The notes under the pieces were generated by a model. It was not told the DNA's origin. It saw nothing but the letters and a program-made list of their open reading frames with translations, and searched no databases. Positions 10,688-24,584 of a DNA stretch of 64,000 nt are shown here, piece after piece; the first letter of the stretch is position 1, and the number at the start of each line of letters is the position of its first letter. Made by a program: the position numbers and the translations under genes. Source of the DNA: Onthophagus taurus (lineage: Eukaryota > Arthropoda > Insecta > Coleoptera > Scarabaeidae); contig NC_091967.1 in assembly GCF_036711975.1 (NCBI RefSeq), positions 3,596,001 to 3,660,000 on the forward strand, written 5' to 3'.

Positions 10688-13600
10688 TTTCAAAAAATCA
10701 ATTAAAAACAACAGATCGTTTTTGAACACAAAGTAAAAAGTAACATAACAAAATGTTGTACAATCAAAAAATAGGATGTATTCTTACAAACTTAACTCAT
10801 TAATCTTTGTAATGAAAACCACCATACATAAACAGTAGCTACTTGTATATTAATATACATGGTTCATCTAATGTAATGGTCATTACATAACAAGGTACAA
10901 AACAAATATATTTTTTATTTATTTATTTTTGTTAACCAAAGTATGCTCCATTACAACACGTGCAGTAATTATAAGAATTAAAAAATGAAACTGATCTGAT
11001 TAAAGAGTAGTAAACCTCAGCACCAAAAAGAAAGTAAACCAAAAAAAATGTAAAAGCAAAAGGCGAGTGCCTTCGGCGGAACGGACCCCGGCAACGAACG
11101 TCCAGGTGCGGTGTCCGAAGAGCGCTTTCGCCTCTTTGCGCGTCGTCGAACCAGTTGCCAAAAGTCCCCCTTTTCCCCTCCCCAAAGCTTCCTCGGCCAT
11201 CGAAAACGGCGTTGTGCAAGGTTAGTGTTTAGGTTATGATAGGTTAGTTGCGTTTGTCTGAGGCCTTGGCCGGGCTGTTGACCGTTGGGTTGCCAAACGG
11301 CGCGTACCACCCGTCCAAAAACAAAAAGAGTCACACACCATAGCAATGCACTCGTTCAAGGCCACGTGTATTCGGCGCAGCGCCGCCGCCGTCGTTGTAT
11401 TCCCCTCTTGCCTTGATGGGGAATGCACGCGAGGAGAAAGAACGCGGCGCCGCGTGAGGACCGCGGGCCCCAGGACGCAGGGGGGTCTTCGATGCCGTGA
11501 AACAATTGAACCGCGACTGCCGCCGCCGCCTGTGACTGGAATCCTGAATTGACGTGCGCTTTTTTAGGCATTAATTGAAACGGATGGTATCGTTTTGATG
11601 GAGCCCCCACTGCGCCCCGCCGTTATCCCCCTTCGTACTCCCCGCGATCCAGATTCCCATACTGGCCGATCGCGCAGCCTTGTCTATTTCAGAAAGAATC
11701 GCGCCGCAGCGACATCTGATGTACGACCCGAAGCCCCAGCTTTTTTCTACTTTGGGAATTGCTTCTCTGGCTCCGACTAGTGCCGCTGATCAAATGGCGG
11801 CGACCTTTTGCGAGAGACTGAAAAAATTACAAATCCTAGTGCAGCTGTCGTATTTTACTTGTTACTTAAATTGCGTTCAACTTTTTGAATAATTAAAAAG
11901 CAAAAATTTCAGCAAAAAGGTGCTGAAATTAGAAGATTCAAAATATCTCCATGTATTAATGGCAGTAGCACTTAAAACTAAAATCGCACAGGCGTTTAAT
12001 AAAATTATCATTAATTTATTTGATTACGGCCGACTAACAAATCATCCGGTTGACTCGAGAACTGGTAAGAGTAATTACCGCTTTGCATGTAACGTCACAA
12101 CCGCTCTACAGAATATTTATTATTATATAAAATTGGTTCTGTATTATTTATTATGCATACGTTCGCGAGGCATTCTACTTAAATAAGAACGATCGATTAG
12201 CACGACCCTCTTAACACAGCGACTTCATTAAGAAGTTGAGTTGATCGTTGATCTCGGATAATTAATTTAAACAAAACGATTTTGGTTCAAGTAAAAACGG
12301 GCCGTCATTATCCGATAAAATTTTGACGGTTCCATTTATCAACGTTTAACGATATCATCTGTCCGCGTAACAATTTAATGGCCGATATATACAACGGCAT
12401 AAATCCAATAAACGATACGCAAATCGACAACGAACATAATTAGATTTCGCGATGTTGAAACACTTTACAGCTTTGTCTGTTTATTTGCATATGCTACTAC
12501 AGTAACGCCTACGTGTGCCCAAGTAATTGTTTAACGACGAGAACAACCAAGCCAATGAATATACATATTGCCGTAATTATTAGTATGCCGGGCGCAACGC
12601 TGCGATCGGATTCCTATTTGCACATTTAATGATCCCACCAAATAGACGCAACAAGTACCTAACTATATTCCTCATAGTGCTTTTATTGTCACATAATGCA
12701 ACTTACAGTTGTGTGCGTTACAATCTGCACGTTACTTACGTTTCTAGCATTACAAAGCGCAATTGTTTTAGGCAATGCATTTTAATGACCGCCTCCGAAA
12801 ATCCATATGCATTCCTTTCGATTCAATTCAATTTGCAACGTAATGCGATGCACGAAGATTGATGAAAATTTCTTTGCGGATGTCAAACAAAATTGCCTCT
12901 TCACCTCTGGATGTTCATTAAGGTCCTACACATTCTGTTTCCACGTATTCTATGTAAAGCAACAAGTTGTGTAGAAAATTGGCTAAAAATTAAGTAAAAC
13001 AAAACTACGAAATGTTACATACTTCAACTAGATTTGTAGCTGGAAAAGAGCTTAGATATAGCGCTGGAGGCACTCAGCGTTAACACGCACGCCACTGGAT
13101 TGTCGACGAGGGCCAGTAGCGTCCATCATAACCGCCAATTACTTCGCCGTGTTTGCCGACGTCCGGTTTGGGGCGCCACGGCGCGTTCATTATTTTGGAA
13201 AACGCAATTAGTGATTCATCCGGCCGTCCGACTGCTATCACACAAAACGGCATAATTTCGAAATGATTCAATTCGGCCTCAAACGCTTGCAAATCGATCG
13301 TACGCCTCACAACCACGTTTATGGTTTTGTGTATTCACTCGACTCGTTTCAATTTACCGATAAACAATGTGTTATTAGAATTAGCTACACAGGAGTCGAA
13401 AGAAATTTGTTATTTTAAGATTTTGCTGTGTTTAATAAATAAAAATAAGATGTCTCCCAGTTTTAATTTTGAAAGGATTGAGCTTAAGCCAGTCATTCTG
13501 ACTTTACAATCAATTTATATAAATTGCGGGCCGAAATTGGATCGCTCTGGTCGCGCATTAAGCCTTTGTATACGAGGTCATATCAATAAATTCGCTAATC

Positions 13601-14833
13601 AATGGTCCATAAAATTTGTTTTTCGACTTTTTCCGCTGCCGCAGCCGTTATGACTTGAAAGCTTTTAGTACTATCGTAAAAAGCTCCCCGCGAACTGAGA
13701 AATATTAACAATATTCCGCGCTAATCCTCCTTTGGCGCCCAACGGTGCAGTAACTAGGGAAATGGCCGTCGTCTCGGTTCCATTTTTGCTTTGAACGAGG
13801 TTTGTAATGGGAAATGATCGTCTATTACACCTAAATAATTGATACGATAAAGTTTCGTGAGTCTATTGGGAATTTTCAAAAACCTTTATATTGTAAAAGA
13901 ATAGGCTATTTCACACAGAATGGTACTCTAATGATAATTCGTGGTATTTTTTTTTTAATTTCATCGGGCATTTCGTTAGATTTGAAATATCACGTTCAGA
14001 TATGAAATTCCAGTAAAAGTAGAATTTTGACGGCTCTCTCTGGTAATAATTTCCGGCTGAATACGGGCGCTCCTGAAAAACGGGAACTCGTTGGTCCATT
14101 GTTTCTACCGGGAATTGAAACCGCGCATTGGGGCCATTGTTTTCGAAGATATTCCTCGCAGATTGCAGGCGAGGAGACGACCGGGCGCTAGCGATATGGA
14201 AGAGAAGGAAAACCGATAACGAATCGCGGCGGCAACCGATGAAGAGTTCGAATATAATCAAGCGCCGCGAAACAATTGGCGCGGCGTTTTCGATCAAGTC
14301 GACCAGGCCAAGTTGGACGAACCCAATATCCGGTGGTCGTTGACGTCGCCGCTTCGACCGTCGATGTCCCGTCGCTTTCCGCTAGAGCGCGCAGAAGGCG
14401 CGCGCGCGTGTGTGTATGTGTCCAGCAAGGACCCCCGGGACACCCCGTATACTAGTTAAGTCCGCAGATGAGATTAGCCAGTAGGCCGTGAACCGCGCTC
14501 TCATCGTAGATGAGATCTGCGTGTGAGAGCACCGACCACTACCGACTAAAACGATATAAACTCTCAACTAAATAAGTAGATCCACTTCATCTTCCACTAA
14601 AAACAATATAACATCTCTATACAATTTATTACGAAAAACTATAACTTTGTAATTTCATTGATAATAATAAAGTTCATTCATTTTAACAATAATTAATTAT
14701 GTCGCCCACGACATTTTCTAGTTTTACTAACCCAACCCTAATTTATTCATCCTAAATAACTACCTACCGGGAATTTCATATAACTCGCAATATATGAATG
14801 CAGTAACCATAGTTACGAAACTACCTACTGTGC
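10688..14833. other. Intergenic; GC-rich islands at 11030-11800 and 14020-14560
   Basis: No gene could be supported across this 4 kb. The island at 11030-11800 is strongly GC- and CpG-rich with open frames on both strands, as expected from composition. The island at 14020-14560 includes a CGCGCGCGTGTGTG run. These are candidates for regulatory DNA. The segment 11800-13000 looks like AT-rich unique sequence. Confidence 0.3.
13080..13316 (-). CDS. Unrecognised open frame, doubtful
   Basis: A 78-codon minus-strand frame has a relatively protein-like composition (FEIMPFCVIAVGRPDESLIA, then PWRPKPDVGKHGEVIGGYDG) in an otherwise gene-poor stretch. I do not recognise a family, and no convincing splice acceptor or Kozak context was identified. 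It may be an exon, a decayed gene copy, or a chance frame in a GC-rich island. Confidence 0.15.
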   Translation of the reverse strand: MVVRRTIDLQAFEAELNHFEIMPFCVIAVGRPDESLIAFSKIMNAPWRPKPDVGKHGEVIGGYDGRYWPSSTIQWRAC

Positions 14834-16609
14834 ACTTACACTGTCCCACATAAAATGCAACATAGCTACAGGCATTGGGTAGTTTTGCAAAGGAAAAGTT
14901 TTGCTTGGAAAAGGTCCTTATGACAACCCTGAGTTTTCGGCAGTCTTAAGAGACGCACGGCTAGATCCGAAACTTTCTAGTTCTAGGTCTAGTGTTAGTT
15001 CTAGTTTTAGTGCAATAAAAATATGTAAAATAGTGATATCTTATGCTAACTAACGTTACCTAGCACTGCCACTAGAACTAAAGAACACTCTAACGCTGAA
15101 TAACAATTAAAACTAGAATTAATACTAGACCTAGAAACATTCGAGGTTTAGCCGTGTGTCTCTCAAGATGGCTAAACCCAAGTGATTCTAGTTCTAGGTC
15201 TTGTGTTAGTTCTAGTGATAGTGCTAGTGCAAAATTAGAACTAACACTAAACTGAGAACTAGAAACACTTGGATTTAGCAACATATATTACATGGACGAA
15301 ACTTGGATTAACGCAGGTCACACTGTGGGTAAGGTTTGGACAGATATGTCAGTTAATTCGGCCAGACAAGCTTTTGTAGATGGTTTGTCCACAGGTTTAA
15401 GGAGTCCATCCGGGAAAAAAAAACGACTAATTATCGTTCATACCGGAAGTGAAGAGGGATTTGTTGAAGATGGACCATGATGCCACGATGAAATGAATTC
15501 AACACATTTTGAAGAATGGTTTGTTAGCGTACTGGCGAAGTTGTATTGATCATAGCAGGAAACTGGATAAGCCCAACGACATCGGACAAAAAGGCAACAA
15601 TACAAGATTGGTTGAAGAAGAAAAACAAAGAAAACATGTTAAAAAGTGAGCTACTGCGACTTGTTAAAGAAAACGCAACGTCAACTTCGAATGCAGTAGA
15701 TGAACTAGCAAAAAATAGTTCATGCTTCGTTTTGCGATTGCCTATGTTGCTCGCGCTAATAATACTTTTAAAATTGCAGATGTTTTGAAATTGTTGCATG
15801 AGGCATTAACCCACGTCGATTGAACATGTAAAGAAAAAGGAAGAAGAAATGTTGATGATGGATAGTATGCATGGTAGCGATATACAACCCTTGGAAATTC
15901 ATATTTATTGTAGTGTTCTTAGATTGACAATAGAGTTGTTTAACTCTTGTATTATATTAATGTAACTATATTACTGTTTAAGTGTGATTTGTTTCCGTCT
16001 CAGAGTTTAGTTTTTTAAGAGTAATTGGTTTATTTGTAAATATTGTAAATATTTGTATATATTATATCTTTGTTGTTAGCCATATCAATTTTTTCTCTAA
16101 TAACAAACACTTGGACTTAGCAGTACGTCGTTTTGTGTTAGTTCTAGTGATAGTGCTAGTGCAAAGCTAAAACTAACACCAGACCGAGAACTAGAAACAC
16201 TTGGATTTAGCAGCATGTCTCTCAAGACGGCTAAACCAGAATGATTTGAGTTCTATGTCTTGTGTTAGTTCTTGTGATAGTGTTAGTTCTAGTTTTAGTG
16301 CAATAAAAATATATATAATAGTGATATTTTATGCTAACTAACACTACTTACCACTATCACTAGAACTAACATTAGACTTGGAAGTAGAAACATTCAGCTT
16401 TAGCCGTCTTAAGAGACGCACGGCTAAACGGAATGTTTCTAGTTCTAGGTGTAATGTTAATTTTAGTGCTAGTGTTAGTCTCCTATTATTTTTTATTCAG
16501 CACTAGATTATTGTAAATTTTTATTCAGCCTTCCCCGTATTAATCCGTTATATCGAGGTTTTATTGTAATGTCAAATTATATTGACATTTTATGTGGGAC
16601 AAAGTAAGT
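14834..16609. mobile_element. DDE transposon whose flanks are arrays of palindromic hairpins
   Basis: Ends match as inverted repeats of about 24 bp: ACTTACACTGTCCCACATAA at 14834 and the mirror of ACTTACTTTGTCCCACATAA ending at 16609. Inside, both flanks (14940-15290 and 16118-16490) are built from TCTAGTTCTAGGTCT and GTTAGTTCTAGTG motifs in both orientations, plus hairpins with TTTAGCCGTCTTAAGAGACG-type cores. Between the flanks lies a decayed transposase (15292-15880). This copy therefore links the hairpin arrays elsewhere in the window to a DNA transposon family. No target duplication was identified. Confidence 0.7.
15292..15880 (+). pseudogene. DDE (IS630/Tc1-type) transposase, pseudogene
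   Basis: The first 62 codons from 15292 begin MDETWINAGHT, the pattern around the first catalytic aspartate of a DDE transposase family common in insect genomes, followed by ARQAFVDGLSTGLRSPSGKK and HTGSEEGFVEDG. A stop follows at 15478. Downstream, in other frames, are recognisable family pieces: EMNSTHFEEWF and near 15740-15800 VARANNTFKIADVLKLLHEA. The N-terminal DNA-binding part is missing; its place is taken by the left hairpin array. It is non-functional because of several stops and frameshifts. Confidence 0.75.
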
Positions 16610-18188
16610 ATCTTAACTGAAATTCATTATATAATCGTTGTAACTAGTTTAATAACGACAGCAAGCAGATTTCGGCTTCTTAAAAGAAACTCACTCATAA
16701 AAGACACCTGCGTTTTCAAGTACAAATAACAAGCTTTCCAACGAATTTTCGAAATATCTTTTAGTTTATGAGATATGAATTGTTTTCTTCCATTTTGACT
16801 AACAATAAGATAGTTATCCTATTGTCTTCATTAAAACTAACATGATTGGTTAACCAATTATAGACATGGTTAGAAAGCGGTTATAACCTTGAACAGACCC
16901 GAACTTTTTAAAATAGGCGTGGTTTTCTTCTAGCCAAATAGATTCTATTGGTTAAGTACTTAAATGATTCTTTTTTAAGAACACGCATCCATTAAAATTT
17001 CTTTGGATAAAGCTTAATTTTAGTTGAAATGTGGACCTTTAGACAACATTGCATAGTAGAATATCGTATCTCTGAACATCGTATAAATGGGGCACATGCA
17101 CCAAGACATACAGTGTGTGCAAGAATAATAACATCGTCATGCTCGTACGTGCGTACTTCCCGCGCAATCTATATGTACGTATATATACACCATCGGCGTT
17201 GCAGACCCCGTGGCCAACCTATTGAATATTAAGGACCATTATTTGGTGCACATTGCACTTACATCACCTGCCCTGCTTATTACCGACTCCGCTGTGTTTA
17301 TGTATTTCCCTAATGATCGGGGAACCTGGGTGTTACATAAACTATATACTGGTTCTGAAATTTGATTAACAAATAATAAATTTATTATTTTTTCTAATCT
17401 TAAAATTTGTAGACAAGACTTTTTTATTACTATTAGTTATAAATAGACACATTCAGTTCTGGTCTAGTCTTATATGTATCGTCACCACATTCCTTTCCAC
17501 AAAACTAATTGTTGTGACGACAATGTACTTCAGGGTGGTTTAGAAATAGGTACACCAGAACTGGTTCGATACCCTGTCATAAACTATAAATAGCGACGGC
17601 GCGATGTAAGGACGAAATGTTGCTCTACCATAGAAGATTCGCAATTTTTGCGGAGCCCCATCCGCAATTGGTGACACCGTGGCCGATGATAAACCAAACA
17701 ATTAGCCGCGTCTTTTTGATCTGCTGGGCGCAATCGACCGAACGTTGATTGCAACCGCAATCGCTGTCATGCCATAATTGTGCCGCCGCGTTATAAACAG
17801 ATTGTTTCTCGCAAATATATATACAACAACTTACATCGCACTGCCAATTAAAATTATTTAAATAATTCACATCAGTTATCGAGTTATATCAAACATCAAT
17901 CTACGGTTATTCTATTATATTTAATGGTTTATCCCGTTCTGGTTCGATTTCCGTTCTAATAGGGTAATTGATAAATCTAATAGAACGCGAAATATTTGTT
18001 CTTGGACCGTTTCGTAAATGTTTACTGGAATCTCGAAGAATTATTATTGTATTAAAACGGTATCGTGTATCAACTCTTTAAATTATTAATATCTTACTGT
18101 TTCTTTAACATTTATTTTATCGCATTTCATTACTCAATTTTTGTGGAGTGGGTTTCAAAGGAATATGGATGAACGAATACATTGCTGC
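16610..18188. other. Intergenic, nothing supported
   Basis: AT-rich unique sequence with short chance frames. A modest GC-rich patch at 17625-17870 has an 81-codon minus frame without recognisable motifs. No RNA gene or repeat array was seen. Confidence 0.3.
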
Positions 18189-19195
18189 AGGAATTGAAGG
18201 TATAGTAGAAACCACGAGAGCTGGCAGTGACAGATCGCTTAAAAATGGTATGAATCTTTGATTATATATAATATGGATTGAGCCAACGAAAGAGATAGCT
18301 TGCGCAAGGTGATCGAACCGAGATAGACATAGAAGCGTACTGCCATATAATGGGTGTACTGATAGAAGTGAGATAGATATAGAAGCGTACTGACATATAA
18401 TATATCTATCTTTGTTACACTTTCACATTATCGCTTTCCATCTGCGTCTATTCACCTTGAGCAACATTTTTGTTAGTAGATATATTCAGTTAGCTCAATC
18501 CATATTATATATAATCAAAGGTATGAATCAAGATATGGACGTACGACTTAGATTATTTCACCACATACATTTAAATGTAGGTTATGTTAGTAATGGAGGT
18601 TATATCAGTTATATGTCAAACATTGTCAAAAATATTATTTAATGATTTTCCTTTCAAAGAAAACATTTTCGGCTTGTGAAAACACTGACAGATTCATGAC
18701 AACGCTCACAAGACGTTTTGATTTGAGGTTATAATTATAGAGTTACATCCCTTAAGAAGAACAGACGCAAGGTTTATATATTAAAGGTTGTCTAAGTTCC
18801 TATGCTGCAATACTTTGATTTTAGTTTGTGGGCGAGGGGCAAGAGCAGGAGTGTTTCGTGACGTAAGCGATCACGGATTGCGCACGCAACCTCATGGCCA
18901 TGTGGTGCTCCATGCCTTTGTTTAATTTGAATTGCTTGGCGGTATTATTTACCACATGTGACGTAATGCGCAGTATGATTGCATACGAACCTGACAACCT
19001 CTTATATATAAACCTTGGAACAGACGTACTTTTTCGACGTGGCCATTTGAATTGTACAGGAGACATATTAAAATAATGCTATCTCTTTCTAACACACATT
19101 ACTCTCTAGCGGTTTGAGAACTACGTATGGCATTTGTAAGAGCGGAAAATGATGATTTACTGCCAGCTCTCGTGACGTCTACTATAACAGAAATT
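18189..19195. repeat. Foldback-like structure with nested inverted repeats
   Basis: About 43 bp around CACGAGAGCTGGCAGTGAC at 18192-18238 recurs inverted at about 19148-19190. Inside, 36 bp containing GATTATATATAATATGGATT (18257-18290) recurs inverted at about 18494-18530, and AGATATAGAAGCGTACTG is repeated directly near 18328 and 18375. Such nested inverted repeats suggest a foldback or MITE-like element; no coding content was recognised. Confidence 0.5.
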
Positions 19196-22100
19196 GAAGA
19201 GAGTCGTTTTGCCAAGGCAGCAAGTGATATTTGTCATTGAACGCGATGTCAGGCAGAGAAAGAAAAGTCAATTATGACCACTTAGGTTCATGTAGGAAAA
19301 TTTGGGTAAAAAAATAAAAAATTGCTAAATACCGCGGTTTGTCGCCATTTTGGCTCGAAAGTCAAGCGGGAAATTTAAAACTATGTCGTTCTATTGATAA
19401 CATTACGCCAAAACTCCATTCTTTTTTCTCGTGGTACTCTTAAGAGTCGAAAGCCCTTCTTACTGCTATTTTTGCAACTCCAAATGCAACAAGATGGCAA
19501 TATTTTTGTAAATAAGTGGTGAGATGCAGTGACAAGTTGTCAAACCGCCATTTTGGCTCGAAAACAGGCGTCATGATCCTCGGTACTTTGTAAATCTAGG
19601 GAGTTTATACATTGCAGGTTCATGGAGACATCTATTAGTTAAATTCTAAATCTACGAAATAACATAAAAACGCGCCTAAATAAATACGTCTGTGCAAGAA
19701 TGAGGTAACCCGTTTAGAAGAGACAAAGCTTATACGAGTTAGTTTTATGGGTGACTTTTAAAATTGATTTTTTAATCGCGATGGTTATTTAATAAAATTA
19801 AAAAATTCTGAAGGAACGGAATGGTTTAACCGAGGAACAGGTTATTATTACAGTGATTAAGTTCAAGTAAGTAACGTTTGATTACCGATAAAAAGAAATA
19901 TGTGCACTTATCTTGTTTCTTTCTGGAGGTGTGAAATGTCAGGAAAAATGGCTGGATGACCTTGATCTTGAAGGATGGGTATTCTTCAGTGTTATAAATT
20001 TAGGATTCTGGTTATTCGGGAATTCGACTCGAACTCAGGTATGGTTCCGATTTATAAATTTTCTTAATACTTGTTCTTGTGGGTTAAAATGTTCGTTGAA
20101 AATTAATTTTCACTTCTTCGAAGATAATTCGAAATCACTTATTTACTTTTGACCTAAAAAAAATTGAGTTGTCAAAAAAAAATTCTAGGTTAGAAAATTT
20201 AAAGTTAATTTTGACGTAGATTCAACAACACTTGATGCTAACCAAATTTGAACTGTCACTGGTGTCAATTTGCGCGGCCTTATATACCCTTTTTGGACAA
20301 AGGCTTCTTGGATATCCAAATTCGATCGTCTTAGTTTGAATGGGGCTCTCCGATTGGTTGATTAAGTAGCGGGAATTATAAATTACACAGGTTAGCCAAA
20401 TTAATTGATTTAAAAAAAAAATAACTGTCAATTTTGAAAATATTCGAAATTATTAATAAACTTTAAATTTGATTAAGATTTTGTAATTTTGTAGCAAATT
20501 TTTCGTTTTTTTAGATAAACGCGCTTTCGGGTGTCAATTTCTTTCAAGAAAGTCGTAATTTGATGTTGAAGTTTGGAAATGAAAAAATGGAATTTAAATA
20601 TATAAAATGATACAGAGATGGATGAAATTGTGGGCTAAATCGATACGATCTACCGATCTCGCATGGTTTTAGAATCGAAAATCGTCTGAAAAATCGCCAA
20701 AATTAATACCTGTCAAAAATGTAAATGACAAGGTCAATTTTGAAGGTCATGGACTTCAAGGGATTACCTTTTTCTTGCACATCTCCCAAATTTTTCTTAA
20801 ATCTAAATGAAAATTATAACAAAACGTAACATTGATAAAAGTAAATATAAAATTAAAGATAATCAATGATTGGAATTGTAATTAGTAAAATTTATGTACA
20901 TTTGTACGATAGCGTAAAGTTCATTCACGTTTCTGTGGGTAAACAAACATGAATCGAAAATTTACACTTTCCGTTAATAGATAGTATCCGAAATAAATCC
21001 ATAAATTCGATTTGGACTATCGGGTGGCAAATTGGCGCACCCGCGTGTTCCGATACCATTGGCCTATAAACAAATAAACGGGCCGAATCTGACAAAACCG
21101 ACCCGTGCTAGTCCATATACGAGCCGCGGTGGCCCACGGGCTATACACAGAGAGGTAGAGAGTTTTGGCCGATCGAAGTCACACCGCGTCGGGTCGCTAT
21201 CGGTTTCGTTAATGATGCATTAAATTAAACTAATCCGTTCCACGTAATTACTGCCACCGGGCCCTATTAAACAATTAAAGCCTCGAATCGGCAGTCATTA
21301 GACCGAGCTGCAACAGGAAGCATAGAGAACTTGGACGAATTCCGATTCCGACAGTCGTTCTATCTCCCCACGCTAATCTAGCGCATTTTAATAATAAGAA
21401 AATTATTCTATTTCGACCCCACCCCTTTTACTTTTTGCAAGGTTATGGGAAAACGTTCGCTGCCGAAACGTAACGATCTTTATCTCCACTCTTTTTTGTT
21501 CCCTCAACATGGAAATTAAATAATTGGATTATTTAGTATAATTAATTTAGTGAAGGTCACAATAATACCAGAAGTGGTACTAATTAGTGACAATTTAAAA
21601 AGAAAATAGTTAAGAATTAACCTTGATAAAACGTTTTATTTGTGTTTGTTAATAATAACAAATTCCTATCTATTTATGAAATTGTTTCTTTCAATTTATT
21701 ATTCATTGGTATATACAGGATGGCTTCGTCCTGAAATCTTATGAAACACCCTGTATAAAACTAATCTAAAATCAGAATTATTGACATTGCGAGCTCAAGG
21801 TGCGCGCATCCTGCTAAGATAATTTCCTGCAAGTCGGAAGCGAAAAGCTAGATTGTGTGCTTGTTTTCATTAGAGAGTACGATAAGGAACGGAGGAGCTC
21901 GCGGCGTGGAATTACGAAAAACGCCCTCGGAGGGTAAGAAACGGGAGAGGAAAATGGTCTTCTGACTAAAATTATAACAATAATTTGCCCAGGTTGAGAT
22001 ACATATCAAATGCACCGCTAAATTAGCAATTCTCCGTTCCCTTTTTCGCATCGCCGTGAAAGGAGAAGTTTAAATTTTAGATCTGGCCAGCGTTGCGTGC

Positions 22101-24320
22101 ATTTTTTCTCGACATTATTTACATATTATATCTCAAAGGGGGAAGATACCGTGACGAAACGCATGTTCCCAGTTGGGTTTCTTTATTTGTCTATGAATAT
22201 TAGAAATTACATATTCAGAATAAATGACAAAGTCTCGATCAATGTTTCTAGTTTGGGTCTAGTAATACTGCTAGTGTTACGTCTAGTTTTAGTTTAATAT
22301 GATACATTAATTACAATAAATGTAGTATTAATTGTTTAAATATAAACATAAAATCGAAAATATAAACAAGATTTAAGGTTTGATTATATTTTCTAAAGTG
22401 ACGTAAAAAATTCAGTCTGCAGTAATAAAAACGACGTGTAATAAATTTATAAAGTCGGAATTCGTTTCGCATATATTAGAATAAATACATTAATATAGTT
22501 CAGTTAAATCTAAGTTCCACCGCGGTGCACTTTTAGAACTACTTATTTTTAACGTTTCTTGAAAAGATAGCACTCTCTCATATGAATGCGTCTTGAGTAA
22601 GTTGAGTGAATATTCGACGTACGAAGGAAATGTTTCTGTAATTACTATAATTTGTTGAAGTATAAACAAAGTATACACATATCTGCGCAATTAAACGGTC
22701 GCCCGTTCTAGTTTTCGATGAATTGTATTTCCTGTTAGCAATTATTACTCGACATTTATCTGGTCGGCAATCATCAGATGTTAATTTTCTAAATTTAAGA
22801 CTTCCTGTTGGGCTACTTTAAGATCGACGATGTACTGTGTCAATTTAAAATCGTCGACATCGCATTTAACCGAGCAGTTTCAATCAAACGTTTTGCAATG
22901 TTTCTAAGAAATATGCGAGAAAACGAACGTTTTTTTTTTACTTCGGCCGCTTCAATGGACAGTAAACATCTTTGGAAGGTTGCGCCGTACATAGCACGAT
23001 GACCATGGATACTTGCAAAAATTGACTATAGAATGCAAAAGTGTTCCTTTCTATTTCGTCAGCAGGTTGTGGCCGTTATGTAGAACTGTTGTGTGGCACA
23101 GTCCAAGGTTATCCTAGTATTCCGTGCAGTTACCAAACAAATGGACCAAGTGTTGCGCTAAAAATATATACGTGTGCGTGCCGAAGCTTTGGCATGGAAC
23201 GGAGAGACCCTTTATTTATGGGCCATTGAAATCTTATTTTCGTACTCGTCTGGGAGGAACACAAAAAGCGTTGTCGAAGGTTATGGCCAGCGACTCGGTC
23301 TCTGGCCCAGACTTTTATATATAAATAGATTGATTAAAGTTAATTTACTAATAAATTTAGATTTTTTTCTTTATTATTAAAAGAGGATCTTATATCATGT
23401 CCAGTTCGTATGTTCGCGTAACACTATCTCTTCTCGGCCATCTGGTATTCATTGCAAAACGCGAACGAAAGAAGAAATCCGAGCCTCGAACTTGACATTA
23501 GATGTATTTTTAGCCCACGCAATCAATGCGTCTTGCATAAGAAACGCGCGAACGCGTAAGGTTCTGCGAACCCACCGAGACAGATTTGAAAACAGGATGC
23601 GCACTTCCTTCCATCGGATTTTAACGATTAACGCCTCTCGATGTCGCGAAAGACATTAGACATCATACAAAAACACCACTAAATTTATTACTCTCATAAT
23701 ATAGTAAGATTGTTTCATATATTCGTTAAATTTTTGATATTCAATCGCTTTCGGGTGAAAACTTAACGGTTCCTTGTTCGTGTAAATCCCACAAGTTCAT
23801 TAAACTTGGTCCCGGGTACGCGTATTATGCTGTTTCATATTACAATGGATAATAGGCCGCTGGGAGTTCATGCCTTTAATATTTTTACACGGCAGCGTAA
23901 CTCCATATCAGGCCGTTTATTATTAAACTTTTCACCTCTAGCCGGGACCGTACATGGCCACGCCACAACCAACTAACGCAACAACAACACTTCTGACACG
24001 GATCTGATTAGAGAGAACTAAGAAACTATCGCGTTATACAGGATCGCAATTCAATGTTCTTTTAAAATTAAAAAAAAAATGCTTACATAACGCATTTTAT
24101 GCTTAACCTAGACATAAAGTTTTTAAGTCAACACTAAACTATATTATTTCACTTATCTGCAAGTTGTGGAATAGATGAGATTCTTGGACAAGCAACTGGA
24201 CAACATACCTGTACAAGCGTATTTTATTTGGATATTGGTGTGGGAAACCTCCTCCGCTGCTCAACGTATCTTCATCAAACTAATTTTTGAAATGGACGCA
24301 ACTAAAAAAAAGCTAGCTTC
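19196..24320. other. Intergenic, largely unique sequence with small repeat relics
   Basis: No gene supported over 5 kb. An 18-bp direct repeat CGCCATTTTGGCTCGAAA occurs at 19343 and 19546. A 42-bp remnant at 21714-21755 keeps only TACAGGATGG and CACCCTGTA ends of a mariner-type MITE. Frames at 22800-23380 look weakly protein-like in shifting frames but match nothing I know. GC-rich islands occur at 21030-21220 and 21880-22060. Confidence 0.3.
22236..22330. repeat. Solo relic of the hairpin-array element family
   Basis: A short stretch of TTTCTAGTTTGGGTCTAGTAA and GTCTAGTTTTAGTTTAATAT type motifs followed by ACATTAATTACAATAAATG matches the array edge seen at about 37460-37530. No hairpin core is retained. 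Confidence 0.5.
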
Positions 24321-24584
24321 TACAGGGTGTTCCGGTGACTGGGGGCATAAAATTAGCCTCATATACTAGAGCAAAAATGATGACGATTCGTGAAAAAAAA
24401 TTATTATAAAAGTCTTCAAATGGCCAAAATATGGGCCATCAAAGTTCAGAAATTTTAACACATTTTTCTAAATATTTTCAATACTATTTATGGTAGAGCG
24501 TTGAAATTTGGTAGAGGGTAAACAAATATCAAGCAAAATCATTGAACCAATTTTGACTTTGATCGGGCGGCGGCAACCATGCTA

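Noticed and set aside
11000..11610. Several overlapping frames of 60-110 codons
   Set aside because: They lie on both strands of a GC-rich island, where low stop-codon frequency explains them.
17550..17960. GGTTCGA strings resembling a tRNA B box
   Set aside because: No A box or cloverleaf at the right distance.
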